Below are positions 1-6,645 of a DNA stretch of 11,424 nucleotides, one piece after another (position 1 is the stretch's first letter; each line of letters starts with the position of its first letter). A model generated the notes under the pieces. It had not been told where the DNA came from, made no database searches, and worked only from the letters and a program-made list of their open reading frames with translations. The translations under genes were made by a program, and so were the position numbers. This stretch comes from Phycisphaerales bacterium. GTDB lineage: Bacteria > Planctomycetota > Phycisphaerae > Tepidisphaerales > Tepidisphaeraceae. The DNA is taken from positions 18,939 through 30,362 of the forward strand of contig PMAK01000056.1 in NCBI GenBank assembly GCA_003153655.1. Reading direction: 5' to 3'.

Positions 1-681
1 TACGAACACGTCTCCCCCGAAACCGTCGGCAACACCCGCCGAATCCTCATCAGCGAACTCTCCGGAGCCAGCAATATCTCCGCCAAGATCGGCCAAAAAT
101 TCGACATCGACCACGACAAAGCCCTCCAGCGCCGCCTGCTCGAAAAAGTCCAGGTCATGGAACACGCCGGCTTCCACTTCGAAGCCGCCGAGGCCAGCTT
201 CGAACTCCTCGTCCGCAAAGAGATAGGCCGCTACAAAAAATTCTTCGAGCTCGATCACTACCGCGTCACAATCAACAAGCACGGCGCCGACGACCCCATC
301 TCCGAAGCCACGGTAAAACTCCGCGTCGATGCAAAAATGGAACACCATGTCGCCGAAGGCGATGGGCCCGTCAACGCCCTCGATAGCGCCCTTCGCACCA
401 GCCTCCACGCCCACTACCCACAGATCAGCACGGTGCATCTGACGGATTACAAAGTGCGGGTCATCAACTCCCACGATGAAACCGCCGCCCAGGTCCGCGT
501 AACAATCGAGTGCCGCCGCGAACGCGCCGATGGAAAAAAAGAAACCCTCGCCACCATAGGCGTAAGCAGCAACATCATCGACGCCAGTTGGCAAGCCCTC
601 GTAGACGCGTACGAATGCCACCTCATCCACTGCCAGGAAGAACAGACGGGCTCCAACTCCGACACCGTAGCGTCACACTAA
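1..681 (+). CDS. cimA: Citramalate synthase, C-terminal part (5' end outside window)
   Basis: The frame is open from base 1 to the TAA at 679-681, giving 226 C-terminal residues. Citramalate synthase condenses pyruvate with acetyl-CoA to citramalate, the entry step of the threonine-independent isoleucine route, in the cytosol. What is visible is the linker after the TIM barrel (YEHVSPETVGNTRR, then the LSGASNI motif) followed by a LeuA-type allosteric/dimerisation domain at about residues 65-210 of the fragment. The ending ATIGVSSNIIDASWQALVDA is more typical of CimA than of 2-isopropylmalate synthase, which is the main alternative. The catalytic barrel is not in the window, so substrate choice cannot be checked. 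An internal ATG at 157 is in frame but would split the conserved linker, so I treat the gene as entering from the left. A 274-bp gap with an inverted repeat follows. Confidence 0.88.
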   Translation, partial: YEHVSPETVGNTRRILISELSGASNISAKIGQKFDIDHDKALQRRLLEKVQVMEHAGFHFEAAEASFELLVRKEIGRYKKFFELDHYRVTINKHGADDPISEATVKLRVDAKMEHHVAEGDGPVNALDSALRTSLHAHYPQISTVHLTDYKVRVINSHDETAAQVRVTIECRRERADGKKETLATIGVSSNIIDASWQALVDAYECHLIHCQEEQTGSNSDTVASH

Positions 682-740
682 CCAAACCCATCCGGGAACG
701 TCGTCAAGTCGGCTGCAGGTTCTTCCGCGTTTCCAAGAAA

Positions 741-850
741 ATATCTAACCGCGGAGTGCGTAGAGATCGCAGAGATATACAAGAAGATATTCATGCACGC
801 TCTTCTCTGCGTCTTTCTCTGCGGCCTCTGCGAACTCTGCGGTTCGATAT
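741..850. repeat. Interspersed inverted-repeat element, copy 1
   Basis: A 110-bp imperfect inverted repeat lies between cimA and uppS. The outer ends are ATATCTAACCGC (left) and GCGGTTCGATAT (right), which pair with one mismatch over 12 positions. Inside, the left arm repeats CGCAGAG-like words and the right arm repeats CTCTGCG (at 804, 817, 826 and 835). An RNA copy would fold into a long imperfect hairpin around the loop near 785-800. There is no coding potential and no transposase nearby. Copies 2 and 3 sit in the next two gaps. The family resembles dispersed CTCTGCG repeats that I recall from other environmental bacterial genomes; its function is unknown to me. Confidence 0.8.
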
Positions 851-940
851 CCCCTCAAATACGCCGAAGAACCCGCGATCAACAGAAATCCCCCCATCCG
901 GATTCCCCCCGCTCCCGTAGAATCCAATGACAAATCCTCT

Positions 941-958
941 TACACTGTTGCACCAATG
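941..958 (+). promoter_or_regulatory. Possible promoter -10 and near-leaderless start of uppS
   Basis: TACACT at 941-946 matches four of six -10 consensus positions and would start transcription at about 952-955, almost on the uppS ATG at 956. No Shine-Dalgarno-like purine run precedes that ATG. The best -35 candidate at a 17-nt spacing, TAGAAT at 918-923, is weak with three of six matches. This is therefore only a candidate. Confidence 0.25.
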
Positions 959-1729
959 ACCCTAGCCGCCGAATTGCCCTTCCAGCACGTGCCCCGCCAC
1001 ATTGCCATCATCATGGATGGCAACGGCCGCTGGGCCATCCACCGCGGCCTCCAACGCGTCGAAGGCCACCAGCAAGGCGCAAAAACCGTCCGAGCCATCG
1101 TCACCGAATGCGCCCGCCTCCGCCGCGAGTTCGGAGCCCCCGATTTCCTCACCCTCTATTCCTTCAGCCTCGAAAACTGGAAACGCCCCGCCGACGAAGT
1201 CACCTTCCTCATGCAGATGTACATCGACTATCTCCGCGGCGAACGCCCCACGATGATGGAAAATAACATCCGCTTCAAACAGATCGGCCGCCTGGAAAAT
1301 CTCCCCGACCTCGTATTAGATGAAGTCAATCGCACCCTGGCAGAAACCGCCAACAACGACGGCCTCCAACTAAACCTAGCTCTAAACTACGGCAGCCGCG
1401 CCGAAATCACCGACGCCATGCGCGCCATAGCCGCCAAAGTAGCCGCCGGCAAACTAGACCCCCGAGACATCCGCGAGCAAACCATCAGCGACCACCTCTA
1501 TACCGCGGGCATCCCCGACCCCGACGTCCTCATCCGCACCGCCGGCGAAATGCGCGTCAGCAACTACCTCCTCTGGCAAATCAGCTACGCCGAACTGGTC
1601 GTAAGCCCCGTCCTCTGGCCCGATTTTTCGGTCGAAGACTTCCACAAACGGCTCGCAGAGTTCAACTCCAGAAACCGCCGCTTCGGCGCACTAGATCAAA
1701 CCAACACCCTCCCCGCTGAATCCCGGTAA
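956..1729 (+). CDS. uppS: Isoprenyl (undecaprenyl) diphosphate synthase, cis-prenyltransferase
   Basis: This 257-residue protein has the normal length for UppS. The enzyme adds isopentenyl units in cis to farnesyl diphosphate, making the C55 carrier for peptidoglycan and O-antigen, in the cytosol at the membrane face. The family blocks appear in order: IAIIMDGNGRWA at residues 16-27 with catalytic Asp21; the RVEGH..G block near 34-41; SLENWKRP at 71-78; and RTAGEMRVSNYLLWQ at 194-208, followed by YAEL and LWPDF. The usual RTSGE/RTGGE is RTAGE here, a mild change. The ATG at 956 places block I at the usual distance from the N-terminus. It has no visible ribosome binding site. The ATGA at 956-959 overlaps the stop of an 11-codon frame (ATG 927 to TGA 959), which may be chance. 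cdsA follows after 287 bp, the common uppS-cdsA pairing, although here a repeat separates them. Confidence 0.96.
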   Translation: MTLAAELPFQHVPRHIAIIMDGNGRWAIHRGLQRVEGHQQGAKTVRAIVTECARLRREFGAPDFLTLYSFSLENWKRPADEVTFLMQMYIDYLRGERPTMMENNIRFKQIGRLENLPDLVLDEVNRTLAETANNDGLQLNLALNYGSRAEITDAMRAIAAKVAAGKLDPRDIREQTISDHLYTAGIPDPDVLIRTAGEMRVSNYLLWQISYAELVVSPVLWPDFSVEDFHKRLAEFNSRNRRFGALDQTNTLPAESR

Positions 1730-1749
1730 TAAGTAAAATCAAATGCGAC

Positions 1750-1764
1750 CCCGATCTAATCGGG
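1750..1764. other. Small perfect hairpin after uppS
   Basis: CCCGAT and ATCGGG form a 6-bp perfect stem with a 3-nt loop, 20 nt after the uppS stop. No T tract follows, so it is not a standard rho-independent terminator. It could help fold the adjoining repeat element or protect a 3' end; this is inference. Confidence 0.35.
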
Positions 1765-1840
1765 ACTCGGAGCCGCAGAGCCGCGGAGAGCGCAGAGACA
1801 GACGCAGAGAATTGAAGATTTGGTTTCAAACAAGCCAAGA

Positions 1841-1880
1841 TTTGTATTTCATCTGTGTCCATCTGATTTTCATCTGTGGC
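1841..1880. repeat. Short ATCTG tandem-like repeats inside copy 2
   Basis: ATCTG begins at 1851, 1861 and 1872. Each lies in a roughly 10-11 base unit of the form TTCATCTGTG or CCATCTGATT. On the other strand the units read as CACAGATG words. This is a different sequence type from the flanking CTCTGCG arms, so it looks like a second repeat family nested in the hairpin loop. It is too short and irregular to be a CRISPR array. Confidence 0.6.
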
Positions 1881-1915
1881 AATAAATCTTCTCTGCGTCT
1901 TCCTCCGCGGCCTGT

Positions 1916-1929
1916 CCCGGCGCGCCGGG
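1916..1929. repeat. Perfect 14-bp GC-only palindrome within copy 2
   Basis: CCCGGCGCGCCGGG is perfectly self-complementary. It interrupts the right arm of copy 2 where copy 1 runs straight on, which suggests a small insertion or a local rearrangement. No function can be assigned. Confidence 0.6.
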
Positions 1930-2016
1930 GTCTCAGCGTCTCTGCGGCTATATATTTGATCATTGCCAAATCCCCCAAAATCAAGATGATTCCGCCTTCG
2001 CTTCGCCTCTACAAAA

Positions 2017-2949
2017 ATGCAACAATCCCTACGCAATCGCCTAACCTACGGCTCGCTCATGCTGGCCGCACTCTTAGTCCTCCTCTACCTCGATTATTGG
2101 ATTGAGCAAAACACACAAGGCTGGGTCAAACTCCCCAATCTCCATCCCCCGCGCGAATTCGGCCTAGGAGGCGTCGGCCTCCTGCTCGCCATGATTTTTC
2201 TCCTCCCCCTCGCAACCACCGAATTAGCCCGCCTCTTCGTCGCCGAGCAAATCCGCCCCTATCGCTTCCTCGCCGGCCTCGGTTCCGGCCTCCTCGCCAT
2301 CCACGCCTTCCTCACCCAATTCCCCTGGTTCCAGCACATCGCCACCTCCACCCTCGCCTTCATCATCGTCTTCATCATGATCCTTGCCGCCATCCGCCGC
2401 GCCAGCGGACGCCACACCGAAGAAGCCATCACCCACATGGCCGGCACCGTTCTCGCCATGCTCTATCTCGGCGGCCTCGCCTGGTTCCTCATGGCCCTCC
2501 GCGTCAAACATTCCGCCGATCAACAGCACGGCTTCCAAGGCTCCACCGCCGCCGTCGTCATGATTCTCCTGGTCGTAAAATTCACCGACATCGGCGCATA
2601 CTTCGGCGGCCGCGCCCTCGGCCGTCACAAACTCATCGCCTGGCTCAGCCCCGGCAAAACCTGGGAAGGCCTCATCTGCGGTCTCGCAACCTCCTCTCTG
2701 GTCGGCCTCGCCTGCACCATGATCTGGCCCGCCCGCCTCTCCACTCTCAACTGGCAAAAAGCCCTCCTCTTCGGCGCAATCATCGGCGCAGTAGGCCAAG
2801 CCGGCGACTTGTTAGAAAGCCTCATGAAACGCGACGCAAAAGTAAAAGACAGCGGCAACATGATCCCCGGCTTCGGCGGCCTACTGGACGTAATAGACAG
2901 CCCCCTACTAGCCGCCCCCGCCGCCTACCTGCTCTTTAGCCTGTTCTAA
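2017..2949 (+). CDS. cdsA: Phosphatidate cytidylyltransferase (CDP-diacylglycerol synthase)
   Basis: This 310-residue polytopic membrane protein makes CDP-diacylglycerol from phosphatidate and CTP, the branch point to all phospholipids. Hydrophobic segments lie near residues 13-28, 50-70, 85-100, 109-126, 141-160 and 177-195, with more toward the C-terminus. DIGAYFGGRALGRHKL and SPGKTWEG (about 190-217) are CdsA family blocks. The C-terminal signature begins at Ser268: SLMKRDAKVKDSGN, then IPGFGGLLDVID at 283-294. The key S, K, R, K and D residues are kept. The position usually His in HGG is Phe286, and the Arg usually following the signature Asp is Val292. The ATG at 2017 gives the usual LRNRL-type N-terminus; an ATG at 2059 would remove part of the first membrane segment. 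There is no clear Shine-Dalgarno. Confidence in the family is high; the exact metal-binding geometry is uncertain. Confidence 0.93.
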   Translation: MQQSLRNRLTYGSLMLAALLVLLYLDYWIEQNTQGWVKLPNLHPPREFGLGGVGLLLAMIFLLPLATTELARLFVAEQIRPYRFLAGLGSGLLAIHAFLTQFPWFQHIATSTLAFIIVFIMILAAIRRASGRHTEEAITHMAGTVLAMLYLGGLAWFLMALRVKHSADQQHGFQGSTAAVVMILLVVKFTDIGAYFGGRALGRHKLIAWLSPGKTWEGLICGLATSSLVGLACTMIWPARLSTLNWQKALLFGAIIGAVGQAGDLLESLMKRDAKVKDSGNMIPGFGGLLDVIDSPLLAAPAAYLLFSLF

Positions 2950-2968
2950 ATCTCAATCTCAAGTTCAA

Positions 2969-3070
2969 ATTTAACAAGATCGCAAAGGTCGCGGAGAAGG
3001 AAACAAAGATAAGCGTGAACGAATATCTCCCCGCATCTCTCCGCGCTCTCCGCGAACTCCGCGGTTAAAT
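2969..3070. repeat. Interspersed inverted-repeat element, copy 3
   Basis: This 102-bp imperfect inverted repeat starts 20 bp after the cdsA stop. Its ends are ATTTAAC (2969-2975) and GTTAAAT (3064-3070). The right arm is made of CTCCGCG words, and its segment CTCCGCGAACTCCGCGGTT aligns with CTCTGCGAACTCTGCGGTT of copy 1 with two T/C differences. The left arm has diverged more (GATCGCAAAGGTCGCGGAG), so the hairpin is less perfect than in copy 1. Confidence 0.75.
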
Positions 3071-3292
3071 CTCCCTGTAGTAACGCGGAAAAACCCCACG
3101 ATCACCCAAACGGCCATTCGATCCACCCCTACATCCCCCCAGCCTTACCACCACCCTGATAAACTGGGCAGATCCCAGCCATATTCCACCCCTCGCTTTT
3201 TCCCCCACACCCTGCGAAAATACCCCCAGCTCCGCCAGCCCCTCGCTCAAGGTCGGCGGAAACCTCTGCGGCCGGCAAACCAATCCCGGCTC
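3071..3292. other. Remainder of the cdsA-phoH gap
   Basis: These 222 bp between the repeat and the phoH ribosome binding site are pyrimidine-rich with many CCC runs. I find no credible reading frame, no strong promoter and no terminator. A 5-bp stem, GCCGG (3271-3275) with CCGGC (3286-3290), lies just upstream of the phoH ribosome binding site; it is weak evidence for control of initiation. Confidence 0.4.
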
Positions 3293-3297
3293 GGTGA
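3293..3297 (+). promoter_or_regulatory. Ribosome binding site fixing the GTG start of phoH
   Basis: GGTGA lies 6 nt before the GTG at 3304. The TGA at 3295-3297 inside this site is also an in-frame stop for phoH, so translation cannot begin further upstream. Together these make GTG 3304 the best start. Confidence 0.6.
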
Positions 3298-3303
3298 AAA
3301 TTT

Positions 3304-4290
3304 GTGCAGTTGAACATTACCCTCGAACAACCCGACAAGAAGCTCGCTCTCTTCGGCTCGGCGGATAAAAACCTCCGACTCATCCGCGACACCTTCGGCA
3401 TCCAGGTCATCGGACGCGACGAAGAAATCCGCCTACTCGGCGACCGCGACCAAGTCGGCAAAGCCGCCACCGTTCTCGATCAGTTGCAGCGCACCCTCCG
3501 CCGCCAGGATTGGCTTAGCGTAGATGATGTCGGCAAAGCCATCGGCCACGCAGCCAACGACGGCCGCAAACGCTCCGCCGACGAGATTGATGTCCATTCC
3601 AAAACCGGCGCGATCAAACCCAAAACCCCCGGCCAGCGAAAATATCTCGACGCAATCCTTCATCATGATCTAACCTTTTGCGTCGGCCCTGCCGGCACCG
3701 GCAAGACCTATCTCGCCGTCGCCGCCGCCGCCAGCTTCCTCAAGCAAGGCCAGACCAAGCGCATAGTTCTTGCACGCCCAGCGGTCGAGGCCGGTGAACG
3801 CCTCGGCTTCCTACCCGGCGACATGCAGGCAAAGGTAAACCCTTATCTCCGCCCGCTTTTTGACGCATTACACGACATGATCGATGTCGAGCAAGTCAAA
3901 AGATTCATGGTCAACGACGTCATTGAAGTCGTTCCCCTTGCCTTTATGCGTGGACGAACCCTCAGTGACAGTATTATCATCCTCGACGAGGCGCAAAATA
4001 CCACCGCCTCCCAGATGCTCATGTTTTTGACTCGGCTCGGACATGACTCCAAAATGATCGTCACGGGCGACGCGACCCAGATCGACTTGCCTCATGACGT
4101 TCGCAGCGGGTTGATCGACGCAATGGAAAAGCTTTCCGATATCCCTGGAATCGGCATGGTGAAGCTGGAGCGCGGCGACATTGTTCGCCACCCCTTGGTA
4201 CAGAACATCGTGGACGCCTACGAAGGGGCCGGCCAAGAGCGCAACGGAGACCAACCCGCCGCCAAACGGCGACGGAAGGAAAAGGAATAA
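3304..4290 (+). CDS. phoH: PhoH-like ATPase (YbeZ type)
   Basis: This 328-residue P-loop ATPase of the PhoH/YbeZ family has the usual family length. The N-terminal part (about 1-60) is the KH-like region with LFGSADKNLRLI and GIQVIGRDEEIRLLG, which suggests RNA contact. The ATPase core shows Walker A GPAGTGKT at 128-135, ARPAVEAGERLGFLPGD near 157-173, Walker B IIILDEAQN at 224-232, and TGDATQIDLP at 254-263. The C-terminus is a lysine/arginine-rich tail (AAKRRRKEKE) that may bind RNA. In E. coli, YbeZ works with YbeY in rRNA and ribosome maturation, and ybeY lies two genes downstream here. The GTG start is set by an in-frame stop at 3295 and a GGTGA site. The stop overlaps the next ATG (TAATG), implying coupled translation. 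The second half has a less C-skewed base composition than its neighbours. Confidence 0.95.
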   Translation: MQLNITLEQPDKKLALFGSADKNLRLIRDTFGIQVIGRDEEIRLLGDRDQVGKAATVLDQLQRTLRRQDWLSVDDVGKAIGHAANDGRKRSADEIDVHSKTGAIKPKTPGQRKYLDAILHHDLTFCVGPAGTGKTYLAVAAAASFLKQGQTKRIVLARPAVEAGERLGFLPGDMQAKVNPYLRPLFDALHDMIDVEQVKRFMVNDVIEVVPLAFMRGRTLSDSIIILDEAQNTTASQMLMFLTRLGHDSKMIVTGDATQIDLPHDVRSGLIDAMEKLSDIPGIGMVKLERGDIVRHPLVQNIVDAYEGAGQERNGDQPAAKRRRKEKE

Positions 4291-6641
4291 TGTTCGGCTT
4301 CGAACACCGTTCCCGTACCAGTCAGCGCCGCTCGGCCATCCGAGAGGGCCGCCACGATTATGAGGCCCGTTCTGCGCCCCCGATGCGCGAATTGGTCCCA
4401 TCCCTCGCCATCGTCGCCGGTTTCTGGCTCGCCGTCACCCTCCTCCTCCTACTTCGCAAAGATGTCGTCCCCTATCGCATTGGCGATTATGTTCCACACG
4501 ACATTGTCGCCCGCGTCGATTTCCCGTTCGTGGACGAGGCCCTGCACGATCAACAAGTCAAAGTCGCCCGCGAAAACGCCCCCCGCGCCTATCGTCAGGC
4601 CGCCGGCGATATCTGGGCCAAATCTCAGGATTATCTCCTCACGCTGCCCGACACCATCCACGGCCGCGCCCCCGAAGAACTCGATTCCCCCCTACGCGAC
4701 ATACTCGACAGCGGCGCAATCACCGAACTTGAACAAGACCGCCTCGGCCCCGACCGTCAGCAATACAACGCCGACGTTCGCCAATTCATCAGCTATACCA
4801 AAAAACATCTCGTCGCCGAGGACGAGCCGCTCGTTATTCTCAAGCAATCGGATCGTGACGAGGAAACCCGCCTCGCCGCCAAATTCCCCACCGAGGAACG
4901 TAAGGCCGTCTTGCTTCCGCCACCGGCTGATTTGCAGAATCCGCAATCCACCGCCAGCGAGCCGCCGCGAACGATCGACGTCGCAAATGTCTACGGAACA
5001 AGTCTCCCCGAATTTTTCCAGGCCCGCCTCGACGAAGCCGCCGGCGGATTTGGCCTCGGCCTCGGCTCAAAAATCGCCCGCATCACCTTCTCCGAATTAG
5101 CCGCTAATCCAAATTATCAATATGACGACCAGGCCACCCACGATCTGCAAAACCAAGCCGAGGACGCCGTCGGAAAAAGCGCCGCCGTCGAATTCTTCAG
5201 CCGTAGCGCAAAAATAATCTCCGGCGGCTCAACCCTCAGTGATCGCGACTATCAAATCCTCAACTGGGAAAACAAGGCCTATCACAACTCTCTCACCGGC
5301 GACATTTTCAAAATCTGGCAATACCGCCTCGGCCTCGCCCTTCTCGCTGCCATCCTCACATTCATCCTCGCCGCCTACGTCGCCCGCTATCAACCCCGAT
5401 GCATCAAGAACCACACCCGCGCCCTCGCTATGGGCGGTCTTCTTCTCGCCATGCTCCTCCTCACCCAGGTCGCCGGCATCGGAAACAGTTCCCTCTACAT
5501 CTTCGGCATCGCCCCCACAATCGTCGCCGCCCTCATCCTCACCATCGCCTACGACCAGCGATTCGCCCTCGGCATCGCAACCATCCAGGCCATCATGGTC
5601 ACCGCCGCCCTCAACCAGGACCTGGAATTCTTCCTGGTGCTATGGGTCGGCGTCCTCTGCGCCTGCTATCTGCTGGATGATCTTCGCAGCCGCAGCAAAT
5701 TGATCGAGGTTGGCGGCGCGGCCGCGGTCGCCATGATCATCGCCACCGCCGCAGTCGGCGCCGTCGAGATGGAGCCGTTTTCATTCATCCGTTCCAACTG
5801 CCTTCATGTCGGCGCCGCGGGATTTGCCGCCGGGTTCATCGTACTTGGAATCCTCCCCTTCATCGAAAAAGCTTTCCGTATCACAACCGGCATGACGCTC
5901 TTGGAACTGGCCGATGCCAGTCAACCCCTCCTCCGCAGGCTCGCGCTCGAAGCCCCAGGCACCTACAACCACAGCCTCAGCGTCGCCACCCTCGCCGAAG
6001 CCGCCGCCGAAGCCATCGGGGCCAATTCATTGCTTTGCCGCGTCAGTTGCTACTACCACGACATCGGAAAAATTAATAAGCCCGACTATTTCGTCGAAAA
6101 CCAAATGGGCGGCGAAAACCGCCATCTCAATCTCAGTCCAATGCTCTCCCTTCGAATCATTCAGGCCCACGTAAAGGACGGCGTCGAACTCGCCAAGGAA
6201 TACCATCTCCCCAGCAGCATCCTCGCCATCATCCAGCAGCATCACGGTAAGACAGTCGTCGAGTATTTCTATAGCAAAGCCGTCCGGCAGAGCGATCAGC
6301 AGCCCGACACCGCCTGCCCCGCCGCCACTGAATTCCGCTACGAAGGCCCCAAGCCCCGCAGCAAGGAAGCAGCGATCGTCATGCTCAGCGACATCGTCGA
6401 AAGCGCCTGCCGCTCACTATCCGAACCGACCGCCAGCCGCCTCGAAGCCAAGGTCCACGAATTAGCTCGCCTGCGACTCGACGACGGACAGTTCGACGAT
6501 TCCGATCTAACCCTCTGCGACCTCCAGCTTATCGAAAGAGCGATCACCAAAACCCTCATGGGCATCTACCACGGCCGAATCGTCTACCCCAGCGCCGAAA
6601 CCGTGGAAACCCCCATGCGATCCACGGCGACAACCGCCTGA
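4290..6641 (+). CDS. pgpH: PgpH-type membrane HD-domain phosphodiesterase (7TM-HD, YqfF family)
   Basis: This 783-residue protein is slightly longer than Firmicutes PgpH/YqfF (about 710-720). One membrane segment (about 35-55) leads into a long extracytoplasmic region (about 57-345) like the 7TMR-HDED domain. A seven-helix membrane block follows (about 348-540) and then a cytoplasmic HD domain. HD landmarks are His561 (YNHSLSVATLAEAAA), His590-Asp591 in YYHDIGKINKPDYF, LSPMLS..II..HVKDGVELA, and His651-His652 in QQHHGKTVVEYFYSKA. These match the metal-binding scheme of PgpH, which in Listeria hydrolyses c-di-AMP to pApA; the same substrate is inferred here. The ATG overlaps the phoH stop by 1 nt, and GGAAGGA at 4274-4280 is a good ribosome binding site. 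ybeY starts 4 nt after the stop. The extracytoplasmic domain may sense an unknown envelope signal. Confidence 0.92.
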   Translation: MFGFEHRSRTSQRRSAIREGRHDYEARSAPPMRELVPSLAIVAGFWLAVTLLLLLRKDVVPYRIGDYVPHDIVARVDFPFVDEALHDQQVKVARENAPRAYRQAAGDIWAKSQDYLLTLPDTIHGRAPEELDSPLRDILDSGAITELEQDRLGPDRQQYNADVRQFISYTKKHLVAEDEPLVILKQSDRDEETRLAAKFPTEERKAVLLPPPADLQNPQSTASEPPRTIDVANVYGTSLPEFFQARLDEAAGGFGLGLGSKIARITFSELAANPNYQYDDQATHDLQNQAEDAVGKSAAVEFFSRSAKIISGGSTLSDRDYQILNWENKAYHNSLTGDIFKIWQYRLGLALLAAILTFILAAYVARYQPRCIKNHTRALAMGGLLLAMLLLTQVAGIGNSSLYIFGIAPTIVAALILTIAYDQRFALGIATIQAIMVTAALNQDLEFFLVLWVGVLCACYLLDDLRSRSKLIEVGGAAAVAMIIATAAVGAVEMEPFSFIRSNCLHVGAAGFAAGFIVLGILPFIEKAFRITTGMTLLELADASQPLLRRLALEAPGTYNHSLSVATLAEAAAEAIGANSLLCRVSCYYHDIGKINKPDYFVENQMGGENRHLNLSPMLSLRIIQAHVKDGVELAKEYHLPSSILAIIQQHHGKTVVEYFYSKAVRQSDQQPDTACPAATEFRYEGPKPRSKEAAIVMLSDIVESACRSLSEPTASRLEAKVHELARLRLDDGQFDDSDLTLCDLQLIERAITKTLMGIYHGRIVYPSAETVETPMRSTATTA

Positions 6642-6645
6642 ATCC

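Larger units (their letters stand above)
1771..1949. repeat. Interspersed inverted-repeat element, copy 2 (expanded, nested)
   Basis: This 179-bp element fills most of the uppS-cdsA gap. Its ends, AGCCGCAGAG (1771-1780) and CTCTGCGGCT (1940-1949), are perfect 10-bp inverted repeats. The left arm carries CCGCGGAG and GACGCAGAGAA words, and the right arm carries their complements. The right-arm stretch 1887-1912 matches copy 1 at 801-826 in 24 of 26 positions. The copy is longer than the others because a module of ATCTG repeats (1851-1880) lies in its centre and a GC-only palindrome (1916-1929) interrupts the right arm. I see no coding potential. Confidence 0.8.

Noticed and set aside
510..920. 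136-codon + frame running out of cimA through repeat copy 1
   Set aside because: The product is Arg/His/Pro-rich noise from an alternative frame of cimA and the repeat; no family resemblance.
1851..1880. Regular ATCTG repeats as a CRISPR-like array
   Set aside because: Units are 10-11 nt with no spacers, and no cas genes are present.
1951..1956. TATATT as a -10 element for cdsA
   Set aside because: It matches five of six positions, but the sequence 17 nt upstream (GGGTCT) is nothing like a -35 box, and the site lies at the edge of the repeat.
1662..2105. Frames of 120-124 codons on both strands through repeat copy 2
   Set aside because: The translations follow the repeat words and not protein-like composition, and they overlap uppS or cdsA ends.
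2224..2799. Long open frame (191 codons) on the minus strand inside cdsA
   Set aside because: It is exactly antisense to well-supported CdsA motifs, is rich in low-complexity Glu/Gly/Asp, and is explained by the C-ending codons of cdsA on the other strand.
3868..4401. 177-codon minus-strand frame across the phoH-pgpH junction
   Set aside because: It lies antisense to the Walker B region of PhoH, has no recognisable domain and no ribosome binding site; a shadow of codon bias.
6300..6360. Possible frameshift in the HD domain of pgpH because of an unusual TACPAATEF stretch
   Set aside because: The frame stays open and resumes conserved sequence (SKEAAIVMLSDIVESACRSL) without any shift; a variable loop is the simpler reading.
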